DNA of 64,000 bases from Mactra quadrangularis (lineage: Eukaryota; Mollusca; Bivalvia; Venerida; Mactridae), in contig CM046311.1 of the NCBI GenBank assembly GCA_025267735.1, positions 26,139,329 through 26,203,328 on the forward strand. The letters are read 5' to 3'. This document shows positions 21,783 through 33,836 of this stretch, piece by piece (the stretch's first letter is position 1; the number at the start of each line of letters is the position of its first letter). Under the pieces are notes generated by a model, which saw nothing but the letters and a program-made list of their open reading frames with translations, did no database searches and had not been told where the DNA came from. The position numbers and the translations under genes are program-made.

Positions 21783-22573
21783 TAGTAAATTTTTTACATT
21801 CTTTGCATTTAAATGGTAAGTCTTATTCAGTCTTAAATACACACAAAGCTATGTTATTACAAACACTTCCCTTTTTTGGAAACTTTTGGTGTAGTAATAC
21901 TGTTATGATACATAAATTTATGAAAGGGATTTTTCACTGCAATCCACCCAAATCTCGTTACAAGTTCACTTGGGATGTTACTATAGTTCTTAATTATTTA
22001 AAGAGTTTATTTCCTTTGAGAACATTGTCGTTAAAAATGTTAACCTTGAAATTGACAGCCTTGGTAGCCCTTTGTTGTGCTCCTCGTGCACAGACTTTGG
22101 TGTCCATGAATTTGGAACATATGCTCATAGCGGAGAATAGTGTGAAATTGTTTTTTCCAGGACTGTTAAAAACCAGTAGATCTAGTAGATCTAACACTTT
22201 TTGCATTACTTTAGAACATTTTGAGGAAGAACCTCTGTGTGTGTTTCATACCTTTTTGTATTATTTACGTAAAACCAAGAGTTTACGTAAAACTAATCAA
22301 TTGTTTGTTTCATATGTCACTTATGAAGGAGTTTCTTCTAGTACCATCGCTAGATGGCTAAAAACTGTGTTGGATTTAGCAGGAGTAGATATAGAAATAT
22401 TTAAAGCTCACTCTTACAGATCTGCGAGTGTATCGGCAGCTTTTAGTAAATGTACTTTAAAAACAATTCTAGATACAGCGGATTGGAAATCAGATAAAAA
22501 TTTCTATAAGTTCTATTTTAGACCAGTTGTGAACAATTCTGAGTTAAGTTTCGCGAAGGCTGTTCTTACGTGA
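21431..22573 (+). CDS. DIRS ORF3, tyrosine recombinase
   Basis: Open in the -1 frame relative to ORF2 from about 21431 to the TGA at 22573. The core-binding region starts around ISAWRQGTRKQYDLAW. Catalytic-domain landmarks are the first Arg in CCAPRAQTL, the HxxR in AHSYRSASV, and a Trp and Tyr in DWKSDKNFYKFYF, consistent with the R-H-R-(H/W)-Y pattern of tyrosine recombinases, here expected to integrate a circular cDNA. No ATG occurs before 21851, which would already be inside the core-binding domain, so translation needs a frameshift, a non-AUG start or a spliced message. All catalytic landmarks are present. Confidence 0.9.
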   Translation, partial: RSSRKSYCSHAILEISTLVSFVITICCFFTCQATKTQRFTYTGSQWEVTSSGEVDKYGRSSTIRKALSHRGVSSGAGDIIISAWRQGTRKQYDLAWKNWYLWCIKFSKNPFHTSEALIVNFLHSLHLNGKSYSVLNTHKAMLLQTLPFFGNFWCSNTVMIHKFMKGIFHCNPPKSRYKFTWDVTIVLNYLKSLFPLRTLSLKMLTLKLTALVALCCAPRAQTLVSMNLEHMLIAENSVKLFFPGLLKTSRSSRSNTFCITLEHFEEEPLCVFHTFLYYLRKTKSLRKTNQLFVSYVTYEGVSSSTIARWLKTVLDLAGVDIEIFKAHSYRSASVSAAFSKCTLKTILDTADWKSDKNFYKFYFRPVVNNSELSFAKAVLT

Positions 22574-22814
22574 CTTAGTTTTTGGAAACTGTTTTTTATC
22601 TGTTTATTTTGCCTATAATGATATTTGATTAGAATGTCGTGTTTTCACTTCTAGTGAACTTTCATACATTATGCCTTATATGTTTATTCATATAGTTAAT
22701 GGGAATTAAACTTTGGTTTTTGTTACATAATATTTTGTTTTTGTTTCTTTTGTGTTATTTGATGTTTTATTTGATGTTTACAGTTTATTGTTAACTTGTT
22801 GACAAACTTTAAAG

Positions 22815-22930
22815 ATGCTCTATACATGTGAGGCCGAAGGCTTTTGTGAAAATAATGTCCCCCCATCCAAGCCATGGTGATGGATGGGGGTCATTATTGG
22901 AATAAAAGCCGGAGGCTGAGCATGTATAGA
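22815..22930 (+). repeat. DIRS internal complementary region
   Basis: 22815-22856 is the reverse complement of the left end (17936-17976) and 22857-22930 is the reverse complement of the right end (23121-23198), so it represents the junction of the circular form. This is the template-switch guide region known from DIRS-1. Confidence 0.9.
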
Positions 22931-23000
22931 CCCTCCCTTATAAATTTGTTAAACTATTTATCCCACCCTGGGTTTGTTTTTGTCAACAAGTTACCTTTAA

Positions 23001-23198
23001 AGTATGAAGTGTATGGTTGCACCGTTTCCGGTGCGTGTTATTGGCATGTCCGTGACGGACGCTAGTTTCCGCTTTCGTTTTCTTTAAAAAGCGACTTGCT
23101 GAACACAGCATTCATCAATGCTCTATACATGCTCAGCCTCCGGCTTTTATTCCAATAATGACCCCCATCCATCACCATGGCTTGGATGGGGGGACATT
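23001..23198. repeat. DIRS right inverted terminal repeat
   Basis: Reverse-complement partner of 17962-18094, with a terminal extension (CCCCCATCCATCACCATGGC and on to ATT at 23196-23198) that is not in the left repeat but is copied in the internal complementary region. Confidence 0.9.
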
Positions 23199-26100
23199 TA
23201 TCTGGTGAAAATATTCTACAGTTATAATCCAGGAAATCATCTGTCTGATTCTAATCATCACACTAAAATGACATCAGAGTTTTTGATAGATTTTTGTCTA
23301 CAGCTCCTGTATTTCAAATTGTGTAATTTACCAATATCTACAAATATTGTGCAGGATAATTATTGTCAGAAATTTTGAAAAACTCTTATTTAAAGATTCA
23401 TTTGAGATAAACAAAATCAAAAAATGTTTTGACCTAAGATAAAGTTACATACAGAATACAGACACTGAAAAGCAACAGTTTTACTGAAAAACTAACTGAT
23501 TGAAAAATTTTGGTAATACATATGTATGTTTATAGCTTTTCATCATATTTTTCATAGTAAAAAGGCAGAATGTCACATCTGGTACATTTAACAATGAAAT
23601 TTAACACAATACTTAATAACAATTATTGATATTCTTAAACTAAATCAAAGTAAAATCTCATTCCACATTATTACTATAACACCAAGCCTGAGTTCAGCAA
23701 CAATTATCCAAACTATAAAACAAAACAATTAAATCATCACAATAAACCTTACTATATATAAGTTCATATCCTCACAGTTATGTTATTCAGTGCCCTGCAA
23801 AAGTACCTGGACAATATCCTGTTTACATTACATGGTTCACATTTTCCCATGAGACAAAGAGTCATCAGTGTGAATTCCAACATCAACATGTATTAGTTTA
23901 TCAAAATATGATTCTAACTATCTAGCATAAACATTAGCTTGAATTATAGCAATATTAAATTTCATTGCATAATGTTTTCATATTATATCATAAATACAAG
24001 TCAAGTTTTAAGTCAGAAGAGATTTAATGTAATTATTGCCATTCCTGAAAGGCAATATTATACACAATCATCAAGATTTGAGCATTTTGTAGTTGACACT
24101 GGTTGCCTTAAGCCAATCAAAACAAATGCATTTGAGGTCACATGATGTAAAAATTGACATGGAATAGTCAAATAAGGGGTGCATGAATGAACTTGTCAAC
24201 GCCATGTTTTGTAGGGTTAAAATTCTGTTTGTATTACCAGAAAATACCATTATCAATATATGAACGAGTACTAGTTTCAAGATAGTTGCATTTAAGACCA
24301 GGAAAAATGCAAAACTAATTGTAACAAGTTTTATTCTTTTTTATAATTCTAAAGTCTACCATAATAATGCTGTTTTACACGTGCAGTGGGAACAGTCCTG
24401 GACAGCGACTGTCCATTCGATGGCTTAATTCTAGGCATTCTATAAATAGACATGCAACGGTCTAAAACGCTGACACATATTGCTTGAATGTTTTACGAAT
24501 GGAGATGTCATACATGCTAAACGGCGATTTCAAGCATTTTTGGAAATGCTTATACAGTAAAAGTTCATTCGCTTGAACAACACCAAGACAAATTAATTTG
24601 CTGGGTCGAACACATTGTCTGGCACCAATCAATTTCTCTTCTACATCCATATAGTCAACCTCTTTTGGGTTGAACAGGAATAAGTTGAACTCTTGATGCA
24701 ACATCATAGTCCCTTGGTTTACAAATACACTTTAATACTATTGTCTCTCTCAAACAAAAGTATTTCACACATCAGCCGTAAAATCTTGACCGTATCATTG
24801 TTTGTGATGCATGATTATAACAAGGGGTGAAAATCACTCAACAATAGATTGGTTAATTAATGTTTGTTTGTCCAAAACCTTGTGATGTGTGAACATAATA
24901 TGGCATTAAAATTGCATAACAATAGTATTGTTTGTGATTGTAATTTGTTGACGGGCACATGTTATAAAATGTAATGGTATAATGATTAATCAAAGCGCTG
25001 AAGGCACTGAATTTGATCGGGTTTGAAAAGAAGAATTAGATTTCCGGCTCCAACAAAACATTCGTTCACAAAGAACAGTTCAGTGATATTAGTTTGATAG
25101 GTAGACCAGCACTGTTCCGGTTCAAAGCACTTTATACAACCGACCTATAAATACAACAAGTAAATCGGACAGGCGAACACACTACTGATTTTTTTCACAC
25201 AATCACCACAAGTCAAAGGGGTCATTCTAAAAACAATTCAATAACTGCCACTTAAAAGTTATTATTCATGCACATTTATTCTACTGCATTTGAATGTAAA
25301 ATAAATGAAGTCCAATAATCAGACATCATTCAAAGTCATTTACTACGATCTTTTAACATTTCCTATAGAGCCATTCTATTACATAAGATGATGTAACATC
25401 TCTACTGACAACTGGCACAAACGACGGGTAGTGACTGAATCATTGATACCATTCTTTTACATAAGATGACGTAATCATCCCTACTGAGACGCACAACATA
25501 GCAGCAAATATTCTTACGATTGAGATCTAGTTCAGATTACTAGTGTATTAATGCGCCTGTCATAGCAGACAAACTTTTTGAATTGCTCTATACATATATA
25601 CTGAGGGACTACTTCTGGATTTGGTAAACTTTCAAAGTGGGAAAGGGTCTGAAATACAGTAAATATATTTGTTCAGGACTGAAGTCCCGAACAAATAAAA
25701 ACCAAGGATAAAACTAGTAACTAAGGCCTCGCTAAATTAATTGGATTAGGGCATATACAGCTTGTATGTTTATTTTAATTGATATAAAATGGATAACAAA
25801 AAGTTTTGCATGATTTTCATATAAAAATTAGTGCAAATTATGATCGGTCTCAGTTCAAAATGTTAGAACAGAATATACACACAGATATATTGACTGATAA
25901 ACTTAGTGAAGGTCTCGGGTCACATTGATCACATTGACCTTTCTTACTGAACTACATAAAAGAAGTGATCATCTCATCTACAACAATTCACCTAAATCCT
26001 TATAATCTTCAAAATATAAAAACTGCAACAAATATGTAATAAGCAAACAAATTTGCATTTAGTACTAACTACATATAAATGACACATAAACGAACCCTGT

Positions 26101-26934
26101 GTTCAGGTTATATACTAAACCAAGGGAAATAACAAATGTAAACATTTACAAGACAAAGGGAAGTAATAACGTCATACTTCGAGAAATTTCCGATGGGTCG
26201 AACACAGGGCTCGCTCGTATTTTTTTCATGTTCCCTCAAGTTCGAGCCAGCGAACTTTTACTGTACTTGTTTCATATCATATTATAGATGACATGAGCAA
26301 TAGGGATAAGCCAATAATAGTAAAATTGCAGCATGCATGATCAGTATATCTGTCTCTCAAAATTTAATTCTTTCCAGACTTTTTGAAGGGCACTATATAT
26401 ATATATATATATATATATATCAACAGTGGCAGTGTTATATAGTACATTATAGTCTCAGAGGAGACATTAATATAGTTGAAATTACAGATAAAATCTTCCC
26501 AGTATCTCAATATTATTACTATAATTTAGAGTAATCAAAGTACTGAAAGTATCATTACATTGTACTTTTATTTAATATAGTACTTCTAATAAGCGCTCCA
26601 AGAATGTGGGTTTTTTTCAAAATGGGGGTGCTAAAAAGAACCTTATACATAGGCAAAAAAGGGTTAAACACAAACATTTTCAAAATTCAACTATTGGTAT
26701 TAGTTAAAATTTTGTCATTAAAATCTTATTAGAAAGAATATGGTAGTTCTCAGTATAATTTCACTGTACATGTATTTTCAACTAAGTTTTAAATATGATT
26801 TACTTGTTAATTAGGGCTAACATTTTAATAATTATACAAAAGTGGTTGATTCAACAGACCAGCTAAATTGATAGAGAAAATTCATGATATAGAGTAGATT
26901 TACAATATTGAGCAATATAAATTAAGAAGCAGTG
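23199..26934. other. Non-coding region with MITE halves and short inverted repeats
   Basis: Left half of a CAGTGCCCT-type MITE at 23788-23965 and its right half at about 26310-26393 enclose the middle of this region. A GC-richer stretch at 24360-25560 holds an 81-codon minus-strand frame (24462-24707) without a recognised product and two copies of a bZIP-like site (25371 and 25449). A short foldback (ACGAACCCTGTGTTC and complement) spans 26091-26217, and a (TA)n tract lies at 26393-26420. Confidence 0.4.
25371..25490. promoter_or_regulatory. Duplicated bZIP-like site
   Basis: Two imperfect direct copies, about 78 bases apart, of CCATTCTATTACATAAGATG followed by an ATGTAA/ACGTAA core. TTACATAA and TGACGTAA resemble PAR-bZIP and CREB sites. 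No gene start was located beside them, so function is only inferred. Confidence 0.3.
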
Positions 26935-27150
26935 GTCTAATTGTAGGATGCTTGCTAATGGATCGAGAGATCCCAGGTTAAAATGCTACAAGAGGCACTG
27001 CTAATTTCCTAGAGAAAGAACTTTTACCTACAATTATTCCACTCCACCCAGGTGTAAATGGGTACATGCCTGGAGTTGATATCAATGATCAGAGGTTATC
27101 ATACAAAATTGTAAAGTGGGCTGAACAAGTGTGTAAGAGTAGACTTTAAA
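26935..27150 (+). mobile_element. tRNA-derived SINE (degenerate)
   Basis: A degenerate tRNA-like head (GCAGTGGTCTAATTGTAGG ... CCAGGTTAAAAT) is followed by a body containing CTAGAGAAAGAACTTTTACC and TCCACTCCACCCAGGTGTAA, features I recall from widespread metazoan tRNA-SINEs. A fragment of the same head (GGTTGTAAGATGCTTGCTAA) lies at 43229-43290. Confidence 0.55.
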
Positions 27151-27794
27151 ATGCACTTTAATTTTTTTTTAACTTTAAGAAGACTGATAAGTCAAGTCTA
27201 TGTAGTTTTCATGCTAATTTCAACAGTAAAAGACATTACTTGGCATGGAAATCGTTGTTTATACATTTTTGCGATCACTGAATGTATCTGAATAATTAAG
27301 ATACAAATTTAAAAAGATTACTTAAGCATAGAAATTTGAACCATCCGGTGAATCCGTTTGTGGGGAATATATTATATATAATATGAACATCATATACTCG
27401 TGACATCATTTTTTTCTGAGCTTGATCAAGCAATTCTCTTAATTACTTTTTCCATAAAGTACCGGTACTAGTATTTCTGTTTTTCTGGCAATGTGTCAGT
27501 ACGAGAGACTTTTCGGTTTGTGGATGACTCCAGACCAGCACCTGTCCCCTACCTGTCAGGGCATGAATGAAGCTAGACAGAAGTACCTGTTAAAGTCCTA
27601 GCTTAAACGTAAGCAATCAGTTTCTCAGTACCAGTGTTGAGTAAAAAAACTAAAAATCAATAAGAAAGAGATTATTGACACATCTAATAGGAATGGAATT
27701 GTGTAAAAACATTTCCAGGAACTAACAACTGATTAGGTTTCCATGAAATAAGACAGTTCTAATCAAATTTTCCTTCTTGCAATCTGAATTTAAA

Positions 27795-30502
27795 CAGTAG
27801 GGAATACTTCCTGTTCGGGAAACAAGGGGATTCCCCTTCAGTGCTTCCCGATCGGGCAGCAAATGTCAAAATGTTTCCCGATTGGGAAGGATTTTGGCCT
27901 TTTTTGACGTACCTTACTAAAAGTGACCGCTGCATAAAAGTATTTAACCTACAAAAATATGAAAAACACCATCTGATACAGGAAAGATGTATCTAAAATC
28001 CTACCGAGTCGTTTTCTTTTAAAATGCCTACAATTTAAATAATCCGAAATTGAAATTCAGAAAAAAATATGACTTCAAAGAAAAAAGTTGTTTCCCGTTC
28101 TGGAAACATTGCTTCCCGATCAGGAAGCAAGTTGTACTATTTTTAGTATAGTTTGTATGTAATCCAATTTAAACTTAAGCTATAGACATCTTTTTATGTT
28201 AATGGAAATATTGCATTGATTCCAATGCATATGTTAGAAACACCTTTCACAAGTACCATTCATAGTAATTTATAGTTATTAAGCTGTCCCTTAAAGGGAA
28301 TTGTATAGAAATTTAATCACATTTTCAATTTTTGTATGAATAATCATAACATCCAAAAAGATATTTCAATAAGTTTACTTATTATCAATTGAAATGTTTG
28401 ACTTGTGTATAAATGTACAGTATCATTGACTGGGTTTAACACCGTAGCAGCACATTATTTATGTCATGTTTTATATTACAGCTGTAAGTCAACATACTCA
28501 CTGTTTTTGGAAAGGCTAATCTGAATTTAGCAGTTCACTAGTTACTAAGCGCATACTTGGTCAGTTACTGAAAGCTGCTCTGCATGATTTAAAATCAGTG
28601 GTGAGAGGGAGAATAGTCATAGAAAATATTTCATGACCAAGCTCCTTGAACCCTAAATCAGTAGATTAGTATGCTTCCAGCCTAACAACTAATCTAGACC
28701 AGCGGTATACTAAACGATTTATACAAAATAATATAAACTGATAAAACCCTATCAATAAACACTAACATAAAATTTCAAATGTAGTTCAATTCATTTGTTA
28801 CAGTTTTCTATTATTATACATTAACTTGAATGATTGCATTTCCAGTAAAACTAGACTATTAGGGAGTAAGCAATGACACCTGGCAACCATAAGTATATCT
28901 TTTTCTATAAAAATTAAGTTTGAGCAGTATTGTAAAACTATTTTCTAAAGTTAACTAAGTGAAGAAATGGTTATCATATTTCCTACCTGCTTGCTATGTT
29001 AAAATGGGCATAGGCCAAATGACTAATTTAAATACAGCACATCTAAGGATGTGTGTAATGTTTTCAATGTTCAAAGAAAATTATGTGAATGCTTAAAGCA
29101 CAGACACATCATAATTTCTATCATTATTTCACAAGAAATAGACTACAAGAGGTGTGTCCAATAACCTTTTTACTGTATGTAATCCCATTTAAAGCATTTA
29201 TTTGTTCTCAATTAATAAATGCTCGTTGAGTTTATTTACATATTCTTTTAAAAAACATCATGCAAAACACTTGCTTTTCCAATTGTTAATTATGTATTTT
29301 TCAAAACTAGCAAATAATATTGAACCCAATACTAATTATATTTTTTTCTGTTTAAACACTAATGAGAATCTCGATAGTTTGTAAAATTATATTTCAATTC
29401 ATGCTATAGAATTATCATGCATTGTATTTGAGTTTGGTCAAATTTAGAAAATAGAAATGTTGTTAAATGGTGCATAAGAAATTATGGATTCGTCGATAAC
29501 CATTTCATACTGAATAGTAAAGAATTATTTTCTTCATTCAACATATTGCAGAAATTTTATTCTTCAATCTTAAAAATCTCCCTACTTAACATACAAAACA
29601 TACCTGACAGGGAATGGCTCATATGTATTACAAAATAATTAATTCTATGTCATTTTTTTTCAAATAAAGTGTAAGCTTTATTTTAAAATTATTATAGTGC
29701 TTTTTGTTTTGATAGCTCGTCTGGTTAGAATTATGTACATACATGTATGTAGAGTAATGAAAAAAGCCATAGTAAGTCCAGCCATCTACAATTGACTTAA
29801 GTACCAACATTTGACAACCAAGAATACCAGACTTTCCAGCCTTGGCTCATTTTAATTTTCTGATAAAATTATCATAAAATTACAGATTTAGGAAATGAAT
29901 CAAATATTATGGTATTTGAATGTGAGAGTTTATATAACTAAATATATTCACAACTATGTACATAAATGGAAGTTTAATTGGACAAGTAATTTTATTTTGA
30001 TTAGATTATAGAAAATCAGAATGTTTATTTAAAGTGCATGTGTTAGACTATTTGTTACTATCCTGACTGGATTATATAGCCTTAAATTCTTTACAAATAA
30101 ATAGACAGGTCTCTTGCTGAAATCAGTTTTGCATTACATACAAACTATATTAAAAATAGTACAATTTGCTTCCTGATCGGGAAGCAATGTTTCCAGAACG
30201 GGAAACAACTTTTTTCTTTGAAGTCATATTTTTTTTCTGAATTTCAATTTCGGATTATTTTAATTGTAGGCATTATAAAAGAAAACGACTCGGTAGGATT
30301 TTAGATACCTCTTTCCTGTATCAGATGGTGTTTTTCATATTTTTGTAGGTTAAATACTTTTATGCAGCGGTCACTTTTAGTAAGGTACGTCAAAAAAGGC
30401 CAAAATCCTTCCCGATCGGGAAACATTTTGACATTTGCTGCCCGATCGGGAAGCACTGAAGGGGAATCCCCTTGTTTCCCGAACGGGAAGTATTCCCTAC
30501 TG
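27795..30502. mobile_element. Foldback (long-TIR) element, 2.7 kb
   Basis: Arms of about 369 bases (27795-28163 and 30133-30502), near-identical in inverted orientation, enclose about 2 kb of non-coding DNA. Ends are CAGTAGGGAATACTTCC and its complement, and TTAAA (27790-27794, 30503-30507) flanks both sides as a 5-base duplication. Each arm carries five variants of the palindrome TTCCCGATCGGGAA, three near the outer end and two near the inner end. The centre has no transposase, so the copy is non-autonomous. The superfamily is undetermined. Confidence 0.85.
28164..30132. other. Foldback element spacer, non-coding
   Basis: AT-rich; only open frames under 65 codons and no recognisable domains, RNA gene or tandem repeats. 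Confidence 0.5.
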
Positions 30503-31865
30503 TTAAAGTTACAACAAACACTCTGGGGTATGGCAGGGATCATACACACATCCCACATATTTCACAGGTACTCAAAGTAAAGATAAAAGTTTGGTAGACA
30601 ATTTTAAGAAGACTGGCACAGTCATTGTCTCAAATATTTTGAAGCACTAGCCTGATTTCTATCACAGTATAAAATAAATTGTCCCACTGATATAAGTAAC
30701 TGTCACACTCCTGAAACAATTCATTAGTCTCAGGCTAAGCTAGTGCGTTGAGGAAATGACAGCTGACACATTAAGTCAAAATTAGGGGTGGGGGTTTCAA
30801 GTTATATCCTCTGCTTTAAAAAATAGCAAAAGTTTCTGCTAATGGTATCAAACTAGTTTTGTTTATGTTTGACAGATCTCTCAGAAGTGTACAAGAAGAT
30901 TTATTCAAAGAAATGCTAACATTAAATGAATACTGTCTAAGATATAAAAAAGTGACCAAAGGTATGCCAAATAAATCATGAGCTTAAAAAGTTGTCTGGT
31001 CCAACTGAACCAATGGACCACCCAACCGGTGGACATTTTAAACCCTAGAAAGGGAAACTTAACCAACCTGCATGTTACACAACTCACCAAAGTTATCTTT
31101 TAATAATAATGAGTTGTCTTCAAGTTGAGTTGTCCTGTCCCCTCAAAATGTGCTTACAATTTGTCTTGAGTAACAAAATAACTAAAATCTCTCATATATA
31201 AAATGAAAAATAAGATAAAAAAATACCAGATATTTAACAGTTCTTTAATTAGTAGATGTCCACAACTACTATGAGTACAGACAAGCATGGTATAGTTACA
31301 CATATATGACATACAAAAATGATTATTTTACTTTAAATACAATTAATAATAAATACAAGTAACTTACAGTTTGAACATTATAGTATAGCATATCAATTAA
31401 ACATGTATATCAAACTATGAAGCAATCTATACAACATTTATACAACTCTATTGAAAGTAAATGAATTCCTAGGGGAGATTTCTTAAATACTGGAATTTCA
31501 TGGAATGTGACAAATTGATTTATACAGAATTTCTCAACAAAAACTTCAGTGAATTCCCAGAAATCCATTAAAAGCTTCCACAATTTTTTTATTTATGATG
31601 ATTATTATTTCTAAAGACAAAAAACTCAAATTGACAGAATGTTTTGGTTATGAAAGTTCTAAGGCAACATTGATTCATTTCTGAGATGAAGTTATACGAT
31701 TTATAATCCTTGTTTGAAACCCACTTAAAACCCAAAGTAAGATCTGTGATCAACTCAGTTCCCATAACTGGACACTATATTATCACAGAGAAAGGGACAA
31801 GGGAGTACAAATATCTCTACAACATAGTAAAGTACTGGGTTTACTCAGAGACATTTTTAAATTGA
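30503..31865. other. Intergenic or intronic DNA, nothing recognised
   Basis: AT-rich stretch without repeats, exons or RNA genes that I can support. Confidence 0.4.
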
Positions 31866-31875
31866 TGGGATAGAA

Positions 31876-32190
31876 TTGCATTGGCTCCCTGTTGTCTATA
31901 GAATACAATACCAAGTTTTATTGCATACTTTTAAAGCATTGAATGGTCTTGCTCCAAAATATGTAAGAGACATGTTTGATATCTACATTCCTGCTAGAAA
32001 CCTGCGTTCCAATAATTCCTTATCTTTAGTTGTACCAAAAGTTAAAACCGCTACATTTGGTTACAAATCTTTCAGCTGGGCAGCGCCTCATTACTGGAAT
32101 AATCTCCCATTAGAAATAAAACAAGCTCAGTCTTTGTACAGTTTTAAGAAACTTTTAAAAACTTACTTTTTTAAAATTCATTATAATTAA
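31876..32190 (+). pseudogene. C-terminal fragment of CR1/L2-type ORF2 protein
   Basis: 104 residues beginning MHWLPVVYRIQYQVLLHTFK and containing the conserved pattern LNGLAPKYV, RNLRSNNSLSLVVP, GYKSFSWAAPHYWNNLP and a final SFKKLLKTYFF. This pattern (HWLPV..RI..K.L...KALnG.AP.Y ... R.LRS ... WN.LP) is characteristic of the region after the reverse transcriptase in CR1/L2-type retrotransposons. The endonuclease and RT are absent. No stop interrupts the fragment, suggesting a fairly young insertion. Confidence 0.85.
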
Positions 32191-32254
32191 AGAAATTTTA
32201 CATAGATAACTGAATTTAATTTTAAATATGCACTAGGTTAATTACAAAATAATG

Positions 32255-33230
32255 TGCAGCCGAATGATGGATGTTCTGGTGGGATCCTTGGATTAGAATC
32301 CAACTTTGCATCTTGCAATTATGGATATTCCAGGGCATCCAGCCAGTTTCCCCCATTGGCTGGGGGTTGCATTTTCACCGTTTATTTACTCATTACCTTT
32401 AAGATTATACTTTATCTAACCAATCAGGTGCTGACACTGATGGATGTTCTGGCGGGATCCTTGGATCGGAATCGGACTTTGCACCTTGCAATTATGGATT
32501 TTCTAGGGCATCTAGCCAGATTCCCCATTGGCTAGGTGTTGCCTTTCCACCAATAATATAATCATTACCTTTAAGATTAATACCTTATCTAACCAATCAG
32601 GCACAGACGCTGATGGATTTTCCAGAGGGATCCTTGGATTAGAATCCGACTTTGCACCTTGCAATCATGGATTTTTCATGGCATCTGGCTGGATTTCCTA
32701 TTGGTCGGAGGCTGCCTTTTCTCATAATCTAATCATAACTTTTATCACTTTTACTTTATCGCTATAAAATGCATTGTTTGGGGACGCGGGGGCGATGATG
32801 CTGGTGGATGTTCGGGCAGGAGCCTTGGATTAGAATCTAACTTTGCACCTTGCAATCATGGTTTTTCGGGGCATTGGCCTGATTCCCCATCGGCCATTTT
32901 GCTGCCGTTCTACCAACAATCCATTATCTCTCATTCACTATTTTTTACAGTTGAAAATTCACTGGTTTTGTTGTCTCATAATCTAATCATAACTTTTATC
33001 ACTTTTACTTTATCACTATATAATGCATTGTTTGGGGACGCGGAGGCGATGATGCTGGTGGATGTTTGGGCAGGAGCCTTGGATTAGAATCCAACTTTGC
33101 ACCTTGCAATCATGGATTTTCGGGGCATTGGCCTGATTCCCCATCAGCCATTTTGCTGCCATTCTACCAACAATCCATTATCTCTCATTCACTATTTTTT
33201 ACAGTTGAAAATTCACTGGTTTGTTGTTGT
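32255..33230 (+). repeat. Tandem 3' UTR segments of the L2-like element
   Basis: Five diverged copies of a segment containing CTTGGATTAGAATCCAACTT and TGCACCTTGCAATCATGGAT start near 32265, 32440, 32610, 32800 and 33050. The last two form a nearly identical repeat of about 253 bases; earlier units are about 170 bases. Confidence 0.75.
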
Positions 33231-33395
33231 TGTTGTTTTTTTAAACTGCTATTAGCACTTTATTGATCACTAATTCTTATTTTTATATTACTCTTCAGTT
33301 TATGTTTTTTATCACTTTCATTTTCATTTAAACATTGTGAAGCGCTTTTGAACATATATTCAATATGGAAAGAGCGCTATACAAATGCGGTATTA

Positions 33396-33561
<166 letters not shown>

Positions 33562-33599
33562 ATCCATCAATTGAAAAAGAAAACCTGATAAATGAGAAT

Positions 33600-33836
33600 A
33601 GTACTCCTGCGAAATGTGACCATGGTTGACCATGTTCAGCCATGGTCAACCATGGTCAACCTTAGGTTCCACATAGTCAAACCAGGTTTTGCTAGGTAAC
33701 CATGGTCTTGAACCTTGATTGACCATGGTTGACCAAGATCACAATAAAAAAACCATTGTCCACATTGATCAACCATGGTCTAACCAGGTTCTACGAGGTA
33801 ACCATGGTCTTAAACAATGAATGACATGGTCAACCA
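33600..33836. repeat. CATGGTCAACC palindromic repeat cluster
   Basis: Imperfect tandem of ACCATGGTTGACC / GGTCAACCATGG-type motifs. A hAT element has inserted into it, and the cluster resumes at 36036-36075. Related degenerate motifs are at 6230-6560, 7540-9270 and 43370-43500. Confidence 0.7.

Larger units (their letters stand above)
17936..23198 (+). mobile_element. DIRS-type tyrosine-recombinase retrotransposon, apparently complete
   Basis: Inverted terminal repeats (17936-18094 and 23001-23198), an internal complementary region (22815-22930) and three overlapping frames (gag-like, RT/RNase H/methyltransferase-like, tyrosine recombinase) give the DIRS architecture. The internal region is the complement of the right end joined to the left end, sharing the trinucleotide ATT that also borders both ends of the element. 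There is no target-site duplication, as expected for integration by a tyrosine recombinase. No frame-breaking mutations were seen. Confidence 0.93.

Noticed and set aside
24462..24707. Minus-strand 81-codon frame as a gene
   Set aside because: It has balanced composition but no recognised domain, no splice signals and a stop followed by more open frame; too weak to call.
30301..30580. Overlapping open frames in the foldback arm
   Set aside because: They follow the TTCCCGATCGGGAA palindromes and are not shared as conserved coding sequence with the other arm, which has lost the frames.
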